Source: Hymenopus coronatus
Taxonomy: Eukaryota; Arthropoda; Insecta; Mantodea; Hymenopodidae
Length of the DNA: 64,000 nt
Assembly (NCBI GenBank): GCA_030762935.1
Contig: CM060900.1
Span: forward strand, 288,961,784-289,025,783
Direction of reading: 5' to 3'
Under the pieces are notes generated by a model. The model had not been told where the DNA came from and did no database searches. It was given only the letters and a program-made list of their open reading frames with translations. Positions 44,236 through 56,090 of the stretch are shown here, in pieces. The translations under genes were made by a program, and so were the position numbers. Position 1 is the stretch's first letter; each line of letters begins with the position of its first letter.

Positions 44236-45750
44236 TTATTTCATAATCCTTTGATTTTACATAATAATACAATACATTGTTATTATTATTATTTTTATTA
44301 TTATTTGTTTTTTGTGTTTTTTTGTTTCTTTTTAAGGATACCATCATCTCATCAGATCTTCTCGCTCTTTAGCTACAAATTTTTTATAGCCTTAAAAAAG
44401 ACTTTTGTCATAGATAGAAAATAAACAAAGAGGTGTAAAACGTTAGGAGTAAAGGAAAGAAAGAGTTGCTGGCATCTTATACGTCTTTCCTCATTGTGCA
44501 AGAAGTAGCGACGTGCACATCACACCATAGAAGCTCAAGATTACCTAAATCCGATTTCCTTCAACAGTATGATGTGCTTTAGTGGCCCCTTTTTCGTTGC
44601 TGCGCATATAACTGCATCACCATAGAAACTAGGTCCCTGGTTAAAATAAGAATTTGTTCTCTGCATTCAGAGTATCTCAGGCAAATTACCTTTATCTTAA
44701 GCAATGACGCATCTGTAAATCATTATTCTAAGAGATGATAGAGCTTTATCACACTTTTTATACTGGGATGTTTATAACAGCAGCAGGCGAATCATTACAG
44801 TATCTTCACTGACCAAGGTGGGTTGAAGCTTCAATAATAATGCTCGTTATTCACAAAGAGACAAAGTGTGGGTTTCTTATGGGAGCAAATGTGTATAATG
44901 GCAAAAAGAGGAAAAGAAGAAAAAAACCATACCTACTCAGTAAGTGTGATAAGTTGAGTGGCGTGAGGAGTTTGTGAAAACTGCATGTCGCAACAGTCTA
45001 ACTGCTAGAGGATAGGACGCTGCTTAATGCAGTATTGTCGCAGGTTAACGACATAAATTTGAAAGAAGTAATTAGATGGTCAAAGAGAAAATAAATCGTG
45101 GGAGTGGGATGGCAATATTGGCAACATTATTGAGAGTATTTTGATTAATCTTACCGAATGTTCATTTGAGAACCAAATTGACGTCACGAAATCAAGGTTC
45201 CAATTAGAAAGAGATTGCTCCATTACCGGATACTCCGTAACTCTGAATTAAATATTGGTTATATGTTTATTGCATGCTTCCAACACATTAATTTGCATGA
45301 CTCATGCATGTTTTCTTAGGTTTCCATTTAAGTTACGTCACCTGTTCACCCCATGTGCTATATAATTCGTACCTACGGCGGGAACAACTCAGCCAAGCAA
45401 CGAGAAGGGAATATGGGTGGATACGTTTAGGGGTCAGGTGCATCAACGTCTGTTAATATCAACCGTCAGCAACGTTAGTTCAAAATTCTGGTGCATTTAA
45501 GTCTAGTTTGATGGTCTTGTTCAGTTTTTTTTTTTTTTTTGTGATTGTGTGAGGCTATCAACTGAGTAACTTGAAAATGTAGTATGGAATTAGAAATACA
45601 GACTCTGAAAAAAAAAATACAAATAACCTAAATTTTACACCATTCGGGCAAGAACTGCTGATGGGACTTATCGTAAAATATAAAAATATCGTAAAGAAAA
45701 CAATAACACTTCCATCCAAAAGAACAATGCAGCATGGTTACAGCTGACTA
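44236..45750. other. Unassigned DNA
   Basis: A TTATTA-rich tract lies at 44278-44306 and a T run near 45525-45540. I recognise no coding domain or repeat terminus in the remainder. Confidence 0.4.
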
Positions 45751-45754
45751 GAGA

Positions 45755-46050
45755 TTCCAACCCTCACTGGTGTAGTGATTATCATGCTAGCCTCTGGTAT
45801 CCAAGGTCGCGGATTCAAACCTACCGGAGGGGGATGGCGGGTGTAAATTCCCTAGCATGGCTTCCTTCGGAACGGAACAAAAGCCATTGGATCTGTGTCG
45901 TAAATTTACAACACATAAACGAATCTTTAGCCTGATAGAGAGACCTCTGACAAAAAGTAAGTGGTGATTCAAGCCCAAAATAGAATGGGATGCTGCATAG
46001 AATGGGTCGTTAACCAGCGTTCATTTATTAAATTTCATTTCATTTCAACT
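45755..46050 (+). repeat. SINE-2 copy with tRNA-like head
   Basis: The head has an A-box-like 'ctggtgtagtgattatcatg' and a B-box-like 'cggattcaaacctaccgg'. The body matches the minus-strand copy at 37765-38002 ('ggcttccttcgga', 'gataga.gagacctctga', 'cccaaaatagaatggga', reverse-complement equivalents there). It ends 'ttcatttcatttcaa'. Target duplications are not clear. Confidence 0.85.
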
Positions 46051-46319
46051 CCAGGTTAGTATAAATTTCGGCTTTCTTCCTTCTACAAATATGCAGTAAT
46101 CTCTTTAAATTAAACAAATTATAATTATACTTCTTTATTGCACTATATTGCTTAGGTAATGCCGCCATTAAAACACTTTCCTGGTGTAGATACGTGGATT
46201 AAATGTAATACAATCTACATATTTACATATAATATTTGCGTAGTATTGCACATTTAAATATTACAAAATTCTAAAAAAAGAAGAAAAATAGGTGAGGGAC
46301 ATGATGCTGCCAACAGTAT

Positions 46320-47110
46320 ATGCGCTCCCTAAGCGTATTATTGCATTTTCAACGTTTTCCAAAACTTGTATACCTGCACTGCGGCTCTTAACGAATATCA
46401 TTGCATATTTCAGCGTTTCCCCTCCTTGCTAGGCCTACGCTACTTGTTCTCCTCCCATCTTTCAAGGCTGGATTAAACTACGATACGATACTACCAAGCG
46501 CATACTTGCTGCTTAATGCACATCATTGGGTTTGCCAGCCTCCTTAAGGGTGCGCTGTCTCTGTGACTATACTTCTATGGTCTTCTTGCTCTCTAATATA
46601 TATCTTGAATACTTCAGTGTATCCCCGCCATCCTATGGGTGCGCTGCTTTAGCTCCTTTTTCCGGTTCTCTCTATGCTCCTTAAAGTATATCATTGCATA
46701 TTTCAGCGTTGCCCCGCCTCCCTATGGGTTCGCTGCCTACGCCCTTATGCTGCCAAAGACATACTTGCTCTGTAAAGCACATCGATTCATATTTCAGCAT
46801 TTCCCCTCCACACTTCCTTCGCTTTTTTTCCCAACTTCCTACTTGCTCCTTAAAGCATATCCTTTTATACGTCAGCATTTACCCACCTGCCTCTGTGTAC
46901 GCCGCCTTCACTCCTTTTCTCGCTTTATTATATGCTGTGGTACACAACGTTTCCTAAGGCATATCTTTGTATATATTTTCAGAGTTTCTCTCTGAGCTGC
47001 TCGTGCTCCTCAACACAATCAATGCGCGTTTATTTTCCCACCCTCCTATGTACAATAGGATAATACTAACTCTATACGCTCCATAAGGCAGATCACTACG
47101 CGTGTCAGTA
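46320..47110 (+). repeat. Degenerate minisatellite of about 85-bp units
   Basis: A theme of 'ctccttaaagcatatcattg', then '.catatttcagcgtttcccc', then 'gc.tccctatgggtgcgctgc' recurs about nine or ten times. Anchors lie near 46326, 46388, 46513, 46592, 46680, 46771, 46851, 46951, 47011 and 47081. Spacing ranges from 60 to 125 bp. The local composition is pyrimidine-rich on the plus strand. The 118-codon frame at 46639-46995 simply reads through the units. Confidence 0.75.
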
Positions 47111-48289
47111 CTTTTTTGTGTGCAAATATTGGCTTCCTGACGTACGCAGCAAGCAGACCCTCATTCATCAACATTACCTCTCTTTCATCTATCACTGTCT
47201 TTACCACTAAAAATCAAGTAACATGGCAATAACATGTAGCATAAAAATCAAACAGTAAATGCAAAATGTAATTTAGAACGTACCATTCAATTATCCAGAA
47301 TACAACTTCAAAGAAAACGTTAACGACTTACATAATGAAATCATTGATGATTCATAAATTGAGTACAGAATACGAATACGTTGTTGGATATTTTATTAGA
47401 GCAAAATGTTTGAAATTACACCTAATAATAATATTTTAAAGCAATTTTGGGGCATATAGCTTCATGTTTGTCTAGTATTACAGAGAAGTGTAAATCTGTA
47501 GAGGTAAACCGGCCACACAATGCATATGATAAAAAACTTTGAGTGTGGAAACACCTTAACTACATTAGACTCAATAAACTTAAGTAAAGAAAACAGAAAC
47601 AAAAAGAATCAAACCAAACACAGAAGTAAATTAGCAGAATGGTGTAATTTTGTGATTGTGACTAATTGGTGCAATATGTGATTATAAATAGTAAATGTAC
47701 GATTATTGTACCTCGTGCCGTATTTATGCTCTGATAACACCAGCAATCGCGTAGGCTAGATAACGACTCAAGACCCAAATAGCAGAAGTTAGCTATGAAG
47801 TTAGGTTATGCTAGTTAGGGTTGCCTTTCCAATTGGAGGTTAGTTGTGATAGAGGATATTTTTACATCTGATATTCCGGGAATTTCATAACATTAATTAT
47901 ATTAGAAGCTTCCAAAAACGTGTATTAGGAATGAGAGTTGCTTAGAAAAAGGCCTGGCCATCTCCAATCTAGTGTTTAGCTGTGACCTCAGACTTAAGGA
48001 GTCCATACAGTGACTACTTCTGTTAGAACAAAGCTTCCTAGGAACAAGACCGCAACACTACAATCTTTTGCACTACAAACGTCATAATAAAAACTCCTTC
48101 GATGTTTTTGCAAGTAGCTGAAAGCCTACAAAGCTATTTGAAGATTTGGTCTTCCTTTAATTCGTGCTTTTATTAGTGTAGAACGCAAACGGTTAAAAGC
48201 ATAAAACGCTCTACAATGCACTATGCCCGAGAGTAAAGTAAATTGTTGTTTGGAACGTGCTTACGTTTCCATTACATGAAAACTTAAAA
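47111..48289. other. Unassigned AT-rich DNA
   Basis: No gene or repeat terminus recognised. Confidence 0.4.
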
Positions 48290-48504
48290 GAGTCGAAATA
48301 AATAATCAAATGTCAAAGTTATGGCATGTATTCTAGATCGCACACATCAGTGGCCGTAAATCAAGAGTGGGTGGACCTATGTGTCCTATTTTCATTCAGA
48401 ATACCTCAATTTTATGCCAGCAGTGGAAGGAATGAAGTATTGGTGCACGATCAATACAATTTTTAAAATTATTGGACTTGTAGTTTGGCAAATTTGCCTG
48501 GTCT

Positions 48505-48557
<53 letters not shown>

Positions 48558-48693
48558 CACATCACTGATAACCGTTCGGTTGATTTCAGATCATATGTAG
48601 GTAGCTAGAGCGCTCTGCTGTTACATACTGGTGCGTGAGACGGCATTACTCTGGTTATCCAATCAAACTATACTATGATTGCACTGTTCTATT

Positions 48694-48726
<33 letters not shown>

Positions 48727-48862
48727 TATTGCCGCCCCCTAAAGAGGTACATATCTTACCAACACTAATAAGCTTAGTTTACAATTTTTAAAGTCAAGAG
48801 GATAAATCCTCCAGGACAAATCACTTTCAAAAGATTGAATGAAATCTGCATAGGTTTCAATA
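48290..48862 (-). repeat. Repeat Y, 3' part of copy split by piggyBac
   Basis: The reverse complement matches 40190-40695 of the intact Y copy. Two microsatellites have grown inside it: (GA)n at 48507-48555 and T30 at 48695-48724. The missing 5' part continues at 54504, on the far side of the piggyBac element. Confidence 0.8.
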
Positions 48863-49849
48863 TTAACCCTTTCAGTGCCAACTCTGAAATAGCTGCAGGA
48901 AAAATCTGAAACTTTCAGGCAGTGTTCCTAGGTGGCCAAAGAGAGCTTGTGAATTCTTTGAATTTCTTTTTAAATTGAAGAGCTCGATTCCAAAGCTCAC
49001 GAAGATAAATTTCGTTGTTTTTCAGGAAATCACCTTTTTAGGCTTTAGGGATTATCGAATACGTTCGTTCTTTATCACGTGTGGTTTATGTTTTCAATTT
49101 AATATGAATAGTGATGTTTAACAAAAACAAACACTGTTGGCATATATTTATAATTATGTAACCTTCTTTTTCTCCAGAATTAACCGAAGTCAACTGACTT
49201 AGGTTAGTTTTGGAATAATCCGTTGGACTTAACCGAGTTTTGGAAGAAAGTCATTATGTAAGCAGAATAATATTTTATATCAGAAATACAGTTTAATCTC
49301 TATCGTTCATGTACATAAGCTTATCTTTATTCACTTGGATGTTAATAAGACAATTAAATTTTGGAATTCAATACGTAAACCCTGTTTTAATATTCTTAAG
49401 TCTGTTAACAATGCAGTTTTAGAGTTCATTTATAAACACTTTGCAGATTGACCAAGAAAAAGATTTAACAAAATTTGACATACATTTTTGCATATAAATA
49501 TGAAATAGCTTATACATTTTAAAAGTTGACATTGGACAAGAAAGACACTGAACTAAAGATCCTTCTACTCATGATTACACAAATGTTTTTTCTTCAGCAT
49601 AGAGTACTTCTGAATAATCAAGCCCATCTGTTGCCTCATCGGCTACAATTTGTAGAGCTCAGTTGTAATACTGGCGAGTGTCTTCAGACAGTTAAAAAAC
49701 TTCAGGAGTTCTGGAACATCTTTCTTCCTCTGTGTGCGCATCTTGTTCCTCTATTACAGTCATCGAAGTGTAACAATTCTTCCAAATGCTAGATTTGTTC
49801 CTTTTTAACACCTGGTGTTCATTAAAATCTTCCGGGGATGTATTGTTAG

Positions 49850-51185
49850 TAAATATTTATTTACTTCCCTTTTTGTACAAAAGAACCATGTGTTCTCTAA
49901 TCATGAATGGGACCTTGGTTTTCATAATGGTTTCTGTGTTCTTTTTGTAGTCTAGAATCTTCCAACCTCTTCCAAGAAGTCTGAAGGTTAATGCATCTCC
50001 AACATGTCATTGTACTCTGCTGCCTCCAGTATTTTCTCCTGATTTCTGTGCTTATTATCAATTGTCCCAAAAACTCTGTTGGGGTGCATAAAACTATGAC
50101 CTCGTGTGGGACCAATGTGTGCTATTTTATCAAAGATTTTACTTTTCTGAACATAATGCAGTAACAAGCTCATAACATCTGTTTTCTTGTTTTGGCTGGT
50201 AACAAAGTCAGAAAACAACCTGAGATTCTTCTGTAATCTACCCTTTTTCGATTATTCTTCTCGAAGAACCCTTTCTTCAAGATTTTGCAGAAAACCATTA
50301 AGGGCTGATGCAACTTCATTTGAGCCTCTCCCGGACTGGTGCTCTATCCAAGAATATATAAATACATTCCCTACATTTTGAACATTTTCATGGATAATAA
50401 GTGTTAGGTTGTATAGCCAAATCTGTCTAACATAGAAAGTCTCTGAAATTCTTATCTTAGGGAGTGGTTGATTCTGTTGCATGTCAAATGCTACTTTTAC
50501 TACATCTTCCTCCGGCTTCAAAATTTCGTAAAACCTTTTACCATATATTTTGTTTGCTCTGTAAGTACCACGAGGTCTGCTTTCTCGCCTGGTGATGTGG
50601 AATGCTGAACACTTATGTACAATTCTTCGCAGAATGAACACGTGTCTGTTCTCGAACCCATATTGAATCTGGTTTGAAAAATCCTATAAAACTTGCTATA
50701 ATATGCTACTGATTTAAAATCAACTACCCTGGCCTCTGTGCACCACCGCCAAATTTTCTTTACAGACAATTCTGGGTCCATGTAGATTCGTACACTCTTA
50801 GCCCTCCCATAAGACTTTCTCTACACTTTAGAAACCTGACAAATTCAACAATGGAAGCTTCGTCTGAATGACTTTGGCTTTAATGCGAGCACCGCCTCTG
50901 TTTTCTTTCCTCTCCTCTCCTGTAGCATGGAAGTGTCTGGAAAACCTATTTAGTCTGAATCTGCTTATTCCTGTTATGGATCAAAATGACTGAGCACAGA
51001 CATGAACAATATGATCATTACCTCTCTTAACAAGATACTCTGTTAATAGCCTAGTTCGTGGGCTCTGTATGCTCCTATGCCGACGTGTTTGTGGTTCTTT
51101 GTTTAACACATTCTTCAACAGCAGGTATTCTTGCTCTACTTTTGATTTATCGAGATAAACTTTGTTACGGAAGATAGTTGTCCTC
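49850..51185 (-). pseudogene. DUF7869-like transposon-derived protein relic
   Basis: On the minus strand the N-terminal part (51000-51185) has TTIFRNKVYLDKSKVEQEYL. The stretch 50518-50781 has VAYYSKFYRIFQTRFNMGS, then TDTCSFCEELY. The stretch 50252-50641 has KVAFDMQQNQPLPKI, ETFYVRQIWLYNLTLIIHEN, IYSWIEHQSGRGSNEV and LNGFLQNLE. Then 49988-50218 has LLLHYVQKSKIFDKIAHI and RGHSFMHPNRVFGTID. This is a family common in arthropod genomes, usually uncharacterised and transposon-associated; I recall it as carrying the DUF7869 domain. The acidic and histidine pattern suggests an RNase H-fold nuclease, but that is inference. Several frameshifts. It is nested in piggyBac; its own ends were not found. 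Confidence 0.75.
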
Positions 51186-51729
51186 TGGACTTAATAAACA
51201 CACCTAACATGTGTAGTTAGGCCTACTAGCATGAGCACAAGAAATGGTGGTCTGAAATGGGCACTGAAACTGTTTATTGCATGTTTGCGTTTATCCCAGT
51301 TGTCTCTGCTTCGTTTTATTTTCCCGCTTCTTCCTGAATCCTCTACAGGGCATACTAAACCTTGTAAATCAAATCCACTCAAGTTGGACACACTTATAAT
51401 TTGTGTAAACCTGGCACTAGGCTGCTATGCAGGCAATTAAAGGCTCAGAATTTCAACTTTCTGGCGCGAAAGAGGACCAGCTGAATTCTGCGCATGAGCA
51501 TAAGACAGCAGAGTTAGGAAGAAATCGCAGGCGGACTTACATAGCTTTGGAAAAAACCCCTCAATTTTCAGTCTTGAATTTCAAAAAGACAAAATTGTTT
51601 TTGAAGAAACAATTTACACATAGATAGCCCCAATAGCATTCGGAATAGTATAAAATATGTAATTCATTTTCGCCAAGAAAGTGACTTAATAAGTTTTGGA
51701 AACGAGTTCTTCAATTAAAAAAAAAAAAA

Positions 51730-51835
51730 GAGTTATAAATTGTCCATGATTGTGGACAAAGATGCTGGAAGATAGTAATTTTGGAAATAGGTTTTCAGAT
51801 AAGAGTGCAATATTTTATCCAAGAAAACTTGATAT

Positions 51836-51907
<72 letters not shown>

Positions 51908-52150
51908 TAGCTACAGAAGCCTTAACTGCAGGAAAAGCCTGAACATTTCAGGTAATGTTACTAGGGGGCCAAGGAGAATTTGTGATTTTTTTGAAATTTT
52001 GTTTCCGAGTTATAAATCGTCCATGATTGTGGACAAAAGTGCTGGAAGGTAGTAGTTTTGGAAATAGGTATTCAGGTACAAATAGAGTATTTCCTGCAAA
52101 ATAACTTAATATATTACTGCTATATACTTTAAAATAGCTACAGAAGCTAC
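51730..52150. repeat. Tandem duplicated piggyBac subterminal sequence
   Basis: 'gagttataaat.gtccatga' occurs at 51730 and 52007. Each is followed by 'ttgtggacaaa..gctgga', 'tagt..ttttggaaatagg' and finally 'aaaatagctacagaagc'. The two units differ mainly because unit 1 holds the TA microsatellite. The sequence 51929-52000 also resembles the left end of the element (48896 onward: 'gcaggaaaa..ctgaa..tttcagg'). Confidence 0.8.
51839..51902. repeat. (TA)n microsatellite
   Basis: About 30 TA units inside the first subterminal repeat unit of the piggyBac element. Confidence 0.95.
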
Positions 52151-52519
52151 TGATAACAGTGAGAAATATTATACGTATAGAAATTTTAATGAATGATTAG
52201 ATACATTTAAGTTTTCAAAAATGTTTCCTTATATGAAGCTCCCGGAAACAGTTTCTATACTTACTAAGACACAAATATATGCGGCAGTTCTCACATGTGA
52301 AATGTGATTAACCTTTACACTTTCATTTTTGCATCTTCCGGCCTATTTCATTCCTGAATGAATGGGCAAGTGGTCTACGGTATCTAAACGGATATCCTTG
52401 CTTGATCTTTTTCATATCTCATTGGCGCATTTTATGTTTGTTCTTTCTCTTCTTCATTGGTTGGACGATCCCGTTTACTACTAAGAAATGGTTTCCCCAC
52501 AAAACAGAGTCCTTCAGCA

Positions 52520-53890
52520 ACTCGTATTCTGAAGTGCAATAAATCTGGGAATGTTGCACTTCTGGGCCTCTCTTCTGTATTCGAGCCAGCTATTCACAAT
52601 GGATAAATCGACAGCATTAAATATTAGGCTCAATTTCCATTTTCTGTACCGGATGAATGGTCTGTAAGTACTTATTAAAATTCCATTTTGTCTACTGCCA
52701 CATGGACTTCTGGTCCAGGAACTTGTGTGTATTCTTTCTTACTTCCATCCCACCGCTTTACGAAGTCTGTTTTTCCGATTCCTATGAAAGTTGATTCCAC
52801 ACTACTGACCTGTTGTCCAGCCATTTTACAATCACATCACCATCAAGATTAGTCACTTCCTCCATGTGTTCCCTTGATTTTTTCATCATTTTTATAGCGC
52901 TTAACGCTCGCTTTTTACTATAAATGGCACCGCAGGTGAAGACACTGATGATACATGGAATGAAGATGGTTCACAGGTGGAAAGTGGTGGCGAGTAGTCT
53001 ACCCATTCGGCCACGGCGCGACCATTTCCTCCTCATATCTTTTTCAGAAGAAGAGGATCTATTTAATTGTGCTGTGCCAACAGTACGAATCTGTTTCTGC
53101 TTAAGGCCTTACAACATTTTGTAATTTGTAAAATAGTTATCAAAATACAATCGATATTTGCATCGATTTCTGAAATGCTTGTACTTAATTGAAGACCAAA
53201 TAATTTCTGTAAGCCTTCTTCAATTTCCGTTGTTTTCCCCTCATAAACCATAAAGTCCTTACATATACCACCTTCTGCACAAAGCATAACGATTTTCACA
53301 TCCAATTTACAAGGCTTTGCTTTCACATGTTGGTTTATAGAAAGCAGCCCTTTAAATGGGACCATTTGTTAATCCATACACAACATTTCTTCAAAATCCA
53401 ATTATTTACTTCTTCTAACAGTTTCATAGATTGGACTTACTTTGAATAGCCTATCTGTAGATGGAACATCTCGACCTGTCATTTACTAAATGTAAGTGAT
53501 TTCTCAATTTAAAGAACCTATTTTAGTCATGTTATTGATGAAAAATTAAGACCAAAAGTCTTATCCCAAGGCATATGAATTCGAGGAAATTGCAGTGCAC
53601 CCATCACAACATGTAGTTCAAATACCACCTCAATTTCTTGGGAAGTAGTGCTGGAAAGAGTATGCTAACTTTCTGTATTGCATATATTTGTGAATTCTGC
53701 CATTGTGTGAAATAGTTCCTTAGTTGCAAGTAACCTATGCTGCCACGTTATATCAGTGCTCTCTGTTAAATTAAAAATTGAGGAGAAATCTGTATCCAAA
53801 AAGAGATCTTTTGAAAGTTTCTCTTCCACTGCCTCGTCTTCTGGCTCTTGTTCTACAGTTTCATTTCCAACTGTAAAAAATAACAAAATT
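52520..53890 (-). pseudogene. piggyBac transposase relic
   Basis: On the minus strand an acidic N-terminal part (53665-53886: EQEPEDEAVEEKLSKDLFL) is followed by ALQFPRIHMPWD and GRDVPSTDRLFKVSPIYETV. Next comes CMD-stop-QMVPFKGLLSINQHVKAK, in which the catalytic Asp survives next to a stop where Glu is usual, then KIVMLCAEGGICKDFMVYEG (53063-53375). After the nested SINE, the C-terminal catalytic part reads VIVKWLDNRSV, then STFIGIGKTDFVKRWDGSKK, GPEVHVAVDKM and LIFNAVDLSIVNSWLEYRRE (52540-52880). The protein would cut at TTAA and paste the element precisely. Stops, shifts and the SINE make it inactive. Confidence 0.9.
52889..53022 (-). repeat. SINE-1 copy with internal deletion, inside piggyBac transposase
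   Basis: On the minus strand the tRNA-like head 'ggtcgcgccgtggccgaatg' leads after about 50 bp to 'catgtatcatcagtgtct', 'cacctgcggtgcc' and 'gcgagcgttaagcgctat'. The B box and Nin-DC-like block are missing. It interrupts the transposase frame. A convincing target duplication was not found. Confidence 0.8.
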
Positions 53891-54503
53891 GCATATATTC
53901 TTCATTGCATCGTCGACATCTATAGTTTCTATATCTGTTATATCTATAACATTTGTTAGGTCCTCTGCGTAATGCAAACCAATAATATGTTACACCTGCT
54001 TCATTTAACTGATAAGTGCCTCTATTTCATTTTATTCTCATTGTCATCAACACTAAATCTTTCCAGCTCAGATAGCTTTCCATTTTGCAAACAATCAAGA
54101 ACAATGGCATCAAAACCTTCATCTGTGATCTTTAGATGACAAAGGAAATACTGCCTGACAATGTGAGCCCTGAATACTATTACCCTGGATCATGGACACT
54201 GTTTCTTTGCCCATATTTTTTTCTGTATTTCAAGAATATAAACTAAACGTTTCTCTATTTTCCTCTTCTTTCTTAAATATATAGCCTTACCTGGAGCATT
54301 GCTTGAACCAGCTGACATGCCTGCATTCATTTTGTTTAATTTGGACTCACTCACATAGATGGTTCCACAAGATAGTTAATTGCGTTGTTGAAGCATTCCT
54401 GATCGTATACAAAGGTAAACAAATAGAGATAATAGTTTTATGATCGTAAAGAGTATTTAAAAAGCGTGTCCTTGATCGTGGACAAAGCGACTGAAAGGGT
54501 TAA

Positions 54504-54960
54504 ACGCAGCAATTGTCAAAGGACCTGTGTAATGTTTTAAGAACTAGGATCATTGAAAACATTTATGTAATGTGTGTTTTGAAACGTAGAAACTAAACTA
54601 TAATGTTAACGGCGTAATGAAGAAAAACCTCTACTATCACAAGGATTCAAAGACTGGTACTTTGGTTTTGTCTATGTAGGTATTAAAGCGTTCTAATCAC
54701 TTGAGTTACTGTGATCCTACCGGTTTGTGATTCTGAAAATATTTTCTAAAACCTAGATGTCACTACGGTGAGAACCATGAACTCTTAAACATTGTGTTTG
54801 GATTGTTAAAGTTTACACATCGTGTGTCAGAAAACAAAGTATTCCAACGATGTGCGAAACGGAGATCACGCAGTTTGACATCCTAAGATAATCTAAGCTA
54901 CGACCTTCTGAGCTCACATGCTCTTTGGTGTCACCTGATGCCATTGCACATGCATAAGGT
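54504..54960 (-). repeat. Repeat Y, 5' part of copy split by piggyBac
   Basis: The reverse complement matches 39735-40160 of the intact copy, including the tRNA-like block ('agtaactcaagtgattagaa', 'tctttgaatccttg') and 'tctacgtttcaaaacacac'. It continues across the piggyBac at 48862. Confidence 0.8.
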
Positions 54961-55039
54961 ACAATAATATCAAGTAGAGCAAGTTGAGCCCAAGCTTAAC
55001 TCTCTTCAAGTTACCTTGAGTTTAACTGCCTTGTGTATC

Positions 55040-56090
55040 ACTGCCGCAGGTTGCTTATAATTGCTCTGAACCATGGCGAAGGTATTTTCGTTTGCTGAGC
55101 TTGCTGAGTTAAATTTGATTTATGGGGAAGCAAGAAGTAGCTGACCAGCTGTGTAGCGATGGATTTCCAGACAGGCATCATTCTCATAGGTCAACCTTTC
55201 AGAATGTACATCGGCGTTTGCGGAAAACTGGATCCTTAATGGTTTACAGACCGGATGCCGGCGCAAGACGAAGATGCCGTACTCCAGGCTTCTAGGAAGA
55301 GGTACTTGTTAGGTCTGGGCAGAATCTTCCACTAGCACCCGTGTAATAGCAAAGGCCATGCATGTCATGAAGTCCGAGTACTAAAAGAAGATAAGCTATA
55401 CCGATATCATCTTCTTAAGGTGCAGGTTGTGGGCCTAGGGACATTGATCCCCGTTTAAAATGTAACAGGTAGGCCTGGAGAGGATGAATGTAAACCACAA
55501 CTTCTCCACACTGCTCTTCATAGACAGGGCCATCTTCATAAGAAATGGTTTACTTCTGAACCAAAAAGAACAGCCATATTTGGAAATATGAACAACTTAA
55601 GGCATCCAGCAATACATTAGTGTATGGTTGGGTATCGTGTAAAAAGACATCACTGAGTCACATCTACTTTTGAGACGGACAAATGGTCACGAGTAATTGC
55701 AGTTCCTGGCTCAATTTTGCCCGTGTTTTGGAAGACGTCCCTCTGATCATCCGAAGCCATATATGGCTCCAACACTGTGGAGCGCCTCCACATTTCAGCG
55801 TAAGTGAGGGATTATCTCAATGATGTGTTTTCCTGGTTGGTGGATTGGAAGGGGTGATCTTACATTGGTCACCGCGTTCTCTAGATCTCAATCCTCTGGA
55901 GTTCTTCTTCTGAAAACGTCTTAAGAGCCACATTTACCAGACGTCCATTGATACTGGCGTGAACTTTGGCTGCTTATGGTGAGGTTCGTAGCACTCCTAG
56001 AATTTTTAACAGGTTGCGAGGTTCATTCCTATATAGGTATAATTTTTGCAGGGATGTTGTGGTTTATCATATCGAACAGTCCCTCTGATA
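55040..56090 (+). pseudogene. Tc1/mariner-superfamily transposase relic
   Basis: It starts at the ATG at 55074 with MAKVFSFAELAELNLIYGEA. A frame change leads to NLSECTSAFAENW- and DAGARRRCRTPGF-like pieces. Later come VYGWVSC, then LEDVPLIIRSHIWLQHCGA with PPHFSVS (near 55727-55800), and WSPRSLDLNPLEFFF (near 55875-55920). The last two correspond to the W.QHDGAP.H and W.PRSPDL...DFF blocks of IS630/Tc1/mariner DDE transposases common in arthropods; the expected Asp in QHDGA is replaced by Cys. There are many stops. Terminal repeats were not identified. Confidence 0.85.

Larger units (their letters stand above)
48867..54499 (-). mobile_element. piggyBac element with TTAA target, carrying nested insertions
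   Basis: TTAA occurs on both sides (48863-48866 and 54500-54503). The element begins 'ccctttcagt' and ends with its exact complement, 'actgaaaggg' (54490-54499). CCCTTT ends plus TTAA are the piggyBac signature. A degraded piggyBac transposase lies inside on the minus strand. The 5633-bp length is well above a usual piggyBac because it also holds a second transposon-derived gene (49850-51185), duplicated subterminal sequence and a SINE. Joining the flanks with one TTAA restores a Y copy collinear with 39735-40695, which confirms the ends. Confidence 0.93.

Noticed and set aside
46639..46995. 118-codon frame with repeated peptide blocks
   Set aside because: It reads through the degenerate minisatellite, whose units explain the repeated peptides.
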